Shown here in pieces: positions 1-4,813 of a stretch of DNA of 6,367 nucleotides. The stretch lies in NCBI GenBank assembly GCA_012727825.1, contig JAAYGH010000012.1, forward strand, positions 1 through 6,367. Reading direction: 5' to 3'. This DNA comes from Trueperella sp. (GTDB lineage: Bacteria > Actinomycetota > Actinomycetes > Actinomycetales > Actinomycetaceae). The position numbers and the translations under genes were made by a program. The notes below the pieces were generated by a model. That model saw only the letters and a list, made by a program, of their open reading frames with translations, did no database searches and was not told the DNA's origin. Numbering within the stretch: the stretch's first letter is position 1; each line of letters begins with the position of its first letter.

Positions 1-1
1 A

Positions 2-595
2 GTAGCCGACGCGATGCACGAAGAGTACAAGATCATCACCGACGCCGGTCTCACAGTTCAGCTCGACGCCCCGGATCTCGCCGAATCGTGGGATCAGATC
101 AACCCCGAACCTACGATCGCCGACTACCAGGATTGGTTGCAGCTTCGGATTGACGCGCTCAATCGCGCCCTTGAGGGGATCGACCCCGAGCTCGTACGCC
201 TACACATTTGCTGGGGTTCGTGGCATGGCCCGCACTCCACGGACATTCCGTTCGAGGCAATTGTCGACCAGTGTCTGCAAGTCAATGCCAAGGAACTCTC
301 GTTCGAAGCCGCTTCGGGCCGTCACGCCCACGAATGGAAGATGTGGCAAGACGGCAAGCTGCCCGCGGGTCGTCAGATCGTTCCCGGCCTCGTGTCACAT
401 TCGACCAATATCATCGAGCATCCGGAGCTCGTGGCCGAGCGCCTCATTCGCTTCGCCGACGTCGTCGGTCCCGACAACGTCATCGCATCCACGGATTGCG
501 GACTTGGCGGGCGTGTTCACGAGCAAATTGCCTGGGCGAAGCTCGAAACGCTCGTTGAGGGCACCAAGATTGCGAACAAGCACTTCGGGTTGTAA
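2..595 (+). CDS. MetE-like zinc methyltransferase, C-terminal part (5' end outside window)
   Basis: The reading frame is open from the first bases of the window, so this is the last ~197 residues of a protein whose family is usually about 370 residues long. It is the C-terminal barrel of the cobalamin-independent methionine synthase superfamily, in the short single-domain group that also holds epoxyalkane:coenzyme M transferases. Members bind zinc to activate a thiol for alkyl transfer. Counting from the Met at base 14, the expected zinc ligands are all visible: His64 and Cys66 in LHICWG, Glu98 in ELSFEAAS, and Cys162 in STDCGLGG. The stretch QLDAPDLA near residue 16 is also typical. The domain looks intact up to its TAA stop. 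The substrate is uncertain: homocysteine methylation is the usual automatic name, but short paralogues often act on other thiols. I see no strong hairpin-plus-T-run terminator after it; a 16-bp repeat array begins about 27 bases downstream. Family certain, exact reaction not. Confidence 0.88.
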   Translation, partial: VADAMHEEYKIITDAGLTVQLDAPDLAESWDQINPEPTIADYQDWLQLRIDALNRALEGIDPELVRLHICWGSWHGPHSTDIPFEAIVDQCLQVNAKELSFEAASGRHAHEWKMWQDGKLPAGRQIVPGLVSHSTNIIEHPELVAERLIRFADVVGPDNVIASTDCGLGGRVHEQIAWAKLETLVEGTKIANKHFGL

Positions 596-622
596 ATCGA
601 TCCCACCCGGGGTTTGATATGG

Positions 623-910
623 CGGTTCGTGTTCACGCTGTTCCGTCTACGACCCTGCGCGTCTACGGCGCGTGATCTCTAGCGCCCGCGCGGGAAGCGG
701 CACGTGCTGATTGGGGTGCGCGCTGTCCGCGGCGCGTGCTGTCTACGGTAGGCGCTTTTGGGGGTCGGTTCTCTACCGTCCGTGCTGGAAGGGGCGCGTG
801 CTGTTCGGGGTGCGTGCTGTCTACCGCTCGCGCTGTTGGGAGGGTCCGTTCTCGCTACCGCTCGCACTCTTTACGGCCCGCGCTAACAACGCCACGTGCC
901 TTCTTGGACA
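623..910 (+). repeat. Degenerate 16-bp tandem repeat array between the MetE-like gene and dnaB
   Basis: About 18 imperfect units of 16 bp can be laid end to end. The best copies begin at 703, 719, 735, 781, 797, 813 and 829, and each opens with CGYGCTG. The approximate consensus is CGTGCTGTCTACGGCG. Units at 639, 655, 735 and 813 carry GTCTAC at the same internal place. One unit (767) is 14 bp and two (829, 846) are 17 bp. These irregularities are explained by a larger duplication: 703-780 realigns with 781-862, with about 37 of 48 matches over the first three units and two 2-base insertions later. The edges (623-700, 863-910) are much weaker. No convincing reading frame crosses it; short frames on both strands lack family features and good ribosome sites. 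It fills most of the gap 596-1095. Function unknown. Confidence 0.75.
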
Positions 911-1010
911 TTTGAGCATTCTAGAAAGTCGGTGCGTTCCCTAACCTAGCGCTTTCGTCTCTGAGCTCGTCCCGACCATGTGCTTTACTCGCCGGTCGGC
1001 CGCGCACAAT

Positions 1011-1040
1011 TTGTCAGTGTGGTGGAGTGAGATGAAAAAT
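1011..1040 (+). promoter_or_regulatory. Weak candidate promoter for dnaB
   Basis: TTGTCA at 1011-1016 resembles a -35 box. An A-rich AAAAAT at 1035-1040, 18 bases further on, could serve as a poor -10. Transcription would start near 1047 and give a leader of about 50 bases before the GTG start at 1096. That start point would exclude the upstream ATG at 1039 from the message. The boxes are weak and this is only a suggestion. Between the repeat array and this point (911-1010) I see nothing recognisable. Confidence 0.22.
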
Positions 1041-1084
1041 GTTGGTGGTTGGGACTAGATTGAGTGGGCACCTCGGAGTGCTCG

Positions 1085-1091
1085 AAGGAGG
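1085..1091 (+). promoter_or_regulatory. Shine-Dalgarno site that decides the dnaB start
   Basis: AAGGAGG lies four bases before GTG 1096. The in-frame ATG at 1039 has no comparable site. This supports starting DnaB at the GTG, as does the fact that the extra 19 residues resemble no DnaB N-terminus. Confidence 0.8.
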
Positions 1092-1095
1092 CCCA

Positions 1096-2439
1096 GTGTC
1101 TGAAGTGTCTAGCGCGTCGTTTGATCGCATCCCACCGCAGGATGTCGATGCCGAACGCTCGGTTCTTGGCGGAATGATGTTGAATAAGGATGCAATTGCC
1201 GACGTCCTTGAGGTGCTGATTGCCACCGACTTTTACCGGCCTGCACACGAGATCATCTTCAACGCGATACTGGAAATTTTCGGTCGCGGGGAACCGGCTG
1301 ATGCGATTACGGTCTCCTCTGAGGTGGCGAAGAACGGCGATCTCGAAAGAGTCGGTGGCCGCACCTACATTTTTGACCTCGTCAACTCGGTGCCGACCGC
1401 TGCCAACGCCGGATATTACGCGCGCATCGTGGCTGACCAGGCCAAGCTTCGTACGCTGATCGAGGTGGGCACGCGCATCACCCAGCTGGGTTACACCACC
1501 GACGGCGGCGACGTCGCCGAACTGCTTAACCTTGCGCAGTCCGAGGTCTACAATATGACCGAATCACGCGCCACACAGGATCACATCGAGATGAAGGATC
1601 TCGCCGGAGAACTCCTCACCGAGATCCAAGCCAACGCGAGTCGTGAAGATGGCGTGAATGGCCTGGCCACCGGTTTCCACTCGCTCGACGAGACCCTCAA
1701 TGGCCTACGTCCCGGTCAGATGGTCATCGTTGCGGCGCGCCCTGGCATGGGAAAGACCACCATCGCCATGGACTTTTGCCGTCACATCTCGATCCGGGAA
1801 AAGAAGCCCGTTGCGTTTTTCTCTCTTGAAATGAATCGGATCGAGCTCGGCCTGCGTGTGCTTGCCGCCGAATCGGAAGTTTTCCTCAAGAACCTCATCA
1901 CCGGCGATCTGCGCCAGAGCCAGTGGGCCCGCATTTCAACAACGCTGGACCGCATCTCCTCGGCACCGTTCCTCGTGGATGATTCGCCGAACCTCACGAT
2001 GATGGAAATCCGTGCGAAGGCCCGCCGCCTGCGTCAGCAGCACGACATCGAACTCATCGTCATCGACTACCTCCAGCTCCTAACTTCCGGTGGCCGCACA
2101 CCGGAGTCACGCCAGCAAGAAGTGTCCGATTTCTCGCGCTCGATCAAGTTGCTCGCCAAAGAACTCGAGATCCCGATCATCGCGATCTCACAGCTGAATC
2201 GTAATCCCGAGCAACGCGGCGACAAGAAGCCAGCCGTGTCTGATCTTCGTGAGTCTGGATCACTCGAGCAAGATGCGGACGTCGTGCTCCTGATCAACCG
2301 TCCTGAGAATGTGGACGGTTCTCCGGACGATCCGCCGGCCGAAATCATTGTGGGCAAGAACCGTTCCGGCCCGACCGCAACGATCGAGCTCGCCTTCCAA
2401 GGTAATTACACGAGGTTCGCAAACTTCGGCGAAGGCTGA
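1096..2439 (+). CDS. dnaB: Replicative DNA helicase DnaB
   Basis: This is the hexameric 5'-3' helicase that unwinds the chromosome at the replication fork and recruits DnaG primase. From the GTG start it has 447 residues, the normal length for an intein-free DnaB. The N-terminal domain (about 12-130) begins RIPPQDVDAERSVLGGM and includes DFYRPAH and VPTAANAGYYA. The RecA-like domain (about 190-440) holds Walker A ARPGMGKT at 214-221, FSLEM just after it, Walker B LIVIDYLQLL at 320-329, the AISQLNR sensor motif at 363-369, and DLRESGSLEQDADVVLLINR at 383-402. GKNRSGP at 420-426 carries the expected arginine-finger region. Mycobacterial dnaB genes often carry inteins at these conserved motifs; none is present here. 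In many actinobacteria dnaB follows rpsF-ssb-rpsR-rplI. Here a repeat array and a MetE-like gene precede it, so it probably has its own promoter. An in-frame ATG at 1039 exists but lacks a ribosome site. Identification is firm. Confidence 0.98.
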   Translation: MSEVSSASFDRIPPQDVDAERSVLGGMMLNKDAIADVLEVLIATDFYRPAHEIIFNAILEIFGRGEPADAITVSSEVAKNGDLERVGGRTYIFDLVNSVPTAANAGYYARIVADQAKLRTLIEVGTRITQLGYTTDGGDVAELLNLAQSEVYNMTESRATQDHIEMKDLAGELLTEIQANASREDGVNGLATGFHSLDETLNGLRPGQMVIVAARPGMGKTTIAMDFCRHISIREKKPVAFFSLEMNRIELGLRVLAAESEVFLKNLITGDLRQSQWARISTTLDRISSAPFLVDDSPNLTMMEIRAKARRLRQQHDIELIVIDYLQLLTSGGRTPESRQQEVSDFSRSIKLLAKELEIPIIAISQLNRNPEQRGDKKPAVSDLRESGSLEQDADVVLLINRPENVDGSPDDPPAEIIVGKNRSGPTATIELAFQGNYTRFANFGEG

Positions 2440-2522
2440 TGTTGGTCCCTCGGTTTTGTCCCTAAATGGCCTTCTGCCTGCAGATATGTGGTGATCCAGC
2501 CGATAGCGTGAAACCCGTGCAC

Positions 2523-2534
2523 CCACTAAAGTGG
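2523..2534. promoter_or_regulatory. Short palindrome over a possible -10 box before the MFS gene
   Basis: CCACT-AA-AGTGG is a perfect 5-bp inverted repeat with a 2-base centre. It contains TAAAGT (2527-2532), which fits a TAnnnT -10 box and would start transcription near 2539, ahead of the GTG start at 2563. No good -35 is seen. A repressor site overlapping the promoter is possible, but a 5-bp arm can occur by chance. Confidence 0.25.
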
Positions 2535-2551
2535 TATGCCGGAAACGCATA

Positions 2552-2558
2552 GAGGGAG
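2552..2558 (+). promoter_or_regulatory. Shine-Dalgarno site that decides the MFS start
   Basis: GAGGGAG sits four bases before GTG 2563. The alternative in-frame ATG at 2536 is preceded by no purine-rich site, so the GTG is preferred. Confidence 0.65.
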
Positions 2559-2562
2559 CCAC

Positions 2563-3852
2563 GTGTCACGCACATTTGCATCGTTCGAGGTCAAAAATTA
2601 TCGCTACTTTTTCGCAGGAGCGTTGGTTTCGAACATCGGCACGTGGGTGCACCGGATCGCCCAAGATTGGCTGGTGCTGACCAGCCTCACGGACGGGTCG
2701 TCGTCGGCGCTTGGGCTCGTCACTGCGCTCCAGTTCCTCGCGATACCCTTCCTTGCGCCGTACGCAGGTGGCGTGGTCGATCGGTTTTCGAAACGCAACG
2801 TGCTCATTGTGACGCAACTGTTGCTCATGCTGAACTCCTTTGCGATGTGGCTCATCGTGTTCACGGATGTTGCGGAACTGTGGCATGTCTATTTACTCGC
2901 GTTTGCCCAAGGCATCATCGTCTCTTTCGACAACCCGGCTCGCCAAGCGTTTGTGCCGGAAATTGTGTCGCAGGAACGCGTGGCGAATGCGGTTGGTCTG
3001 AATTCGACGTCGTTTAATGGTGCCCGGCTTATTGGCCCCGGCGCGGCGGGCTTCATGATCGCCGCGTTCAACGACGACGTCGCACCGGCTTTGTTGATCA
3101 ACACCCTGTCGTTCGTGGCGATGCTCATTGCGTTGGTTGCCATGGATAAAGATGAGTTGCACCCATCTCCACGCGCGTCACGCAAAGGCGCGATTCGTGG
3201 CGGGTTGAGATATTTGAAGACGAAGCCGGACATCATCGTGCTCCTGGTCATCGTGTTTGTGCTCGGAACGTTCGGGTTGAATTTCCAGATCTTCAACGCC
3301 ACGATGGCAACCGAAATCTTTGACAAGGGTTCGGGGGAATACGGTTTGCTTGGCACGATTATGGCGTTCGGTACGCTGGCCGGCGCGCTAATGGCAGCCC
3401 GCCGACAGCGGCCCCGAATGCGCACACTCCTCCTTGCGCTCCTCGCCTTCTCGCTGCTGACAATCGCCTTGGCGTTTTCGCCGAACTATCTCGTGTATGC
3501 AGCCTTGCTTGTGCCCACGGGCTTTTTCTCGCTGACAGTCATGACGTCTGCCAACGCCGCGGTGCAGCTCAGTTCGGATCCGCTGTTCCGGGGTCGTATC
3601 ATGGCGATCTATATGGCGATCTTCCTCGGTGGCACCCCCATTGGTGCACCGATTATTGGCTGGTTGGGCGACGTACTTGGGCCACGCTCGACACTCCTGT
3701 TCGGTGGCGCCGCCAACCTGATCGCAGTGGTCGGAATCTTGATTTATTTCTCGACAAAGGGCATGCGCCTGCGGATTAGATACTCTAACTATTTGCCTCG
3801 CATACACGCAGAATGGACTGTTCAGGCCCATGAAAAGCAGATCGGATACTAA
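2563..3852 (+). CDS. MFS exporter, EntS/MFS_3 type, 12 TM segments
   Basis: This is an inner-membrane proton-driven exporter of the major facilitator superfamily, in the group of the enterobactin exporter EntS (Pfam MFS_3). From the GTG start it has 429 residues. Twelve hydrophobic stretches can be counted: six before a charged central loop (about 197-224, DELHPSPRASRKGAIRGG) and six after it. The motif-A-like loop GGVVDRFSKR is at 69-78 between TM2 and TM3. DNPARQAFVPEIV (about 123-135) and NSTSFNGARLIGPGAAG (about 147-163) are wording typical of this group. SSDPLFRGRIMAIYM (about 337-351) and GWLGDVLGPR mark the second half. A basic, soluble tail of about 30 residues follows TM12. It lies 123 bases after dnaB on the same strand and probably has its own promoter. 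The cargo cannot be told from sequence: drugs, siderophores and macrolides are all known for relatives. No siderophore or regulator gene is adjacent. Confidence 0.9.
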   Translation: MSRTFASFEVKNYRYFFAGALVSNIGTWVHRIAQDWLVLTSLTDGSSSALGLVTALQFLAIPFLAPYAGGVVDRFSKRNVLIVTQLLLMLNSFAMWLIVFTDVAELWHVYLLAFAQGIIVSFDNPARQAFVPEIVSQERVANAVGLNSTSFNGARLIGPGAAGFMIAAFNDDVAPALLINTLSFVAMLIALVAMDKDELHPSPRASRKGAIRGGLRYLKTKPDIIVLLVIVFVLGTFGLNFQIFNATMATEIFDKGSGEYGLLGTIMAFGTLAGALMAARRQRPRMRTLLLALLAFSLLTIALAFSPNYLVYAALLVPTGFFSLTVMTSANAAVQLSSDPLFRGRIMAIYMAIFLGGTPIGAPIIGWLGDVLGPRSTLLFGGAANLIAVVGILIYFSTKGMRLRIRYSNYLPRIHAEWTVQAHEKQIGY

Positions 3853-3986
3853 GACCGACAACGTCGATCACAGTCATGTATTGCGCATAGGAGTCGCGGC
3901 TCTCGTTCGGTGCGGTGGTGCGGTGTTGTTGAGTCGATTGGTCTCCGCCGACACAGGTACTTGCGGGTTGCGAAGGTGCAACAGGC
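3853..3986. other. Intergenic gap between convergent genes
   Basis: The MFS gene and the lipoprotein gene end facing each other across 134 bases. I expected a bidirectional terminator but see none that is convincing. The best stem is GTTGC/GCAAC (3967-3971 with 3978-3982, six-base loop), with no T-run. A perfect 8-bp tandem pair GGTGCGGT occupies 3909-3924. No gene is visible. Confidence 0.6.
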
Positions 3987-4448
3987 TCACTGATTCATGA
4001 ACGGGATTTCGCCGTCGACGTGGCAGTTGATGGGCACGTGGCGCATGATGTCCCCAGGCGGGACGACGTACCCTCCGCCGGTCGACATCTGCTCACCGAT
4101 CATGACGATCGTGCCGTCGCGGAGCTGAATTCCGTCCCACTCGGGTAAGAACACTGTGCGGTATGGGAACACCGCAGGGGTCACGACCATTGAGTTGTCG
4201 AGTGCGAGACCGAGGCAGTTGTCGCTCGTCCAGCCCAGTTGTCCTTCGATGATTGCATCCATGCCCGAGGTCGAGTCCCCACGGGTCATCATTGTTTGGT
4301 TGCCGAGACCGCCTTCGACGTTGATGCTCAGACCTGTTTCGTGTGCACACCCGGTTAGTACCATGGTTGCCGCGGCGAGAATCCCAACCATGCGGAGCTT
4401 GTGAATCCAGCGAGAGCCCGTTTTTTGGAGCTCACTTTCAGTGTTCAT
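3987..4448 (-). CDS. Small secreted lipoprotein of unknown function
   Basis: This 153-residue protein has a clear lipoprotein signal: a basic region (RWIHKLR, about 13-19), a hydrophobic core MVGILAAATMV, and the lipobox LTGC with the lipidated cysteine at residue 34. It should be tethered to the outer face of the membrane. The mature part is short, rich in Gly and beta-type residues, and has two further cysteines (78 and 142) that could pair. A section reading DNCLGLALDN, AVFPYRTVFLPEWDG, RDGTIVMIGEQMSTGGG resembles small beta-rich actinobacterial proteins with a Cys-Leu, Pro-x-x-Pro, Asp-Gly, Gly-Gly pattern. I recall this pattern only loosely and cannot name a family. AAGGAAGGA at 4460-4468 lies 11 bases before the ATG, a rather long but usable spacing. 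A shorter start at Met20 would remove the basic n-region and is less likely. It stands alone: an 18-bp repeat array lies upstream and a convergent gap downstream. Confidence 0.82.
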   Translation of the reverse strand: MNTESELQKTGSRWIHKLRMVGILAAATMVLTGCAHETGLSINVEGGLGNQTMMTRGDSTSGMDAIIEGQLGWTSDNCLGLALDNSMVVTPAVFPYRTVFLPEWDGIQLRDGTIVMIGEQMSTGGGYVVPPGDIMRHVPINCHVDGEIPFMNQ

Positions 4449-4573
4449 CGTTGGATGGTTCCTTCCTTAGCGGGACCGCAATGCGCAGAGGATCCCCAGA
4501 CGTTGCGAGCTCTTAATAGCGTGAGTTTTCCGCCGCGGGTGCTGTGTATCGTTAACCACAGGTTACTAGGTCT

Positions 4574-4767
4574 CACGTGCGTAGATGCGCCGGGCATCGC
4601 AGATACAGCGGAAAACGCAGACGCGGCGGGCAGCGCAGACACGTCTGGCAGCGCAGGCGCGGCTGACTGTGCAGATACAGCGGGCAGCGCAGATACAGCG
4701 GAAAACGCTGATACGCCCGACAGCGCAGACGCAGCGGAGAATCTTGTGCGTCGCATCTACGCACGTG
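4574..4767. repeat. Perfect 16-bp inverted repeat around the 18-bp array
   Basis: CACGTGCGTAGATGCG at 4574-4589 is the exact reverse complement of CGCATCTACGCACGTG at 4752-4767. The bases immediately beyond either end do not pair, so the arms are exactly 16 bp. The left arm overlaps the first nine bases of the first 18-bp unit; the right arm starts nine bases after the last unit. An RNA made from either strand could close a 16-bp stem over a loop of about 162 bases. The loop is far too large for a factor-independent terminator, and no transposase gene lies inside it. Confidence 0.93.
4581..4742. repeat. Nine tandem 18-bp repeats
   Basis: Units begin at 4581, 4599, 4617, 4635, 4653, 4671, 4689, 4707 and 4725. 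The consensus is GCAGATACAGCGGGCAGC. The units at 4599 and 4689 are identical, and the first and fourth are the most divergent. Because 18 is a multiple of three and the units lack stops, several frames on both strands read through with a six-residue periodicity (for example ADTAEN/ADTAGS on the plus strand). This open frame is therefore no evidence of a protein. The array lies in the 365-base gap 4449-4813 between two minus-strand genes: just after the HNH gene stop and upstream of the lipoprotein start. The remainder of the gap (4449-4573) is lipoprotein leader with no promoter I would defend. Confidence 0.95.
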
Positions 4768-4813
4768 GTGTCAGCCTCCGGCGCTTGCCGTGTGATCTCA
4801 GGAATGAATCGAG

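Noticed and set aside
713..844. G-quadruplex from the G-runs at 713-716, 760-764, 791-794, 807-810 and 838-844
   Set aside because: Loops of 12 to over 40 bases are too long for a canonical quadruplex; the runs are better explained as part of the repeat unit.
623..910. CRISPR array
   Set aside because: Units are contiguous and degenerate, with no identical repeats separated by unique spacers, and no cas genes are present.
711..944. Plus-strand frame of 77 codons in the 16-bp array
   Set aside because: No ribosome site at its ATG, no recognisable domain, and the 16-bp period shifts frame with each unit, as expected of non-coding DNA.
1039..1095. N-terminal extension of DnaB from ATG 1039
   Set aside because: No ribosome site before the ATG, unlike any DnaB N-terminus, and a strong AAGGAGG precedes GTG 1096.
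2889..3425. Minus-strand frame of 178 codons
   Set aside because: It lies wholly antisense to the clearly coding MFS exporter and has no domain features.
4445..4756. Minus-strand frame with Ser-Ala-Val repeats (VSALPAVSA type)
   Set aside because: Same repeat artefact; no ribosome site or signal peptide, and it runs into the lipoprotein start.
4574..4767. Factor-independent terminator from the 16-bp inverted repeat
   Set aside because: The loop would be about 162 bases and no T-run follows either arm.
4574..4767. Insertion sequence with terminal inverted repeats
   Set aside because: Only 194 bp, no transposase, and no target-site duplication seen outside the arms; a non-autonomous element remains possible and is kept as a finding.
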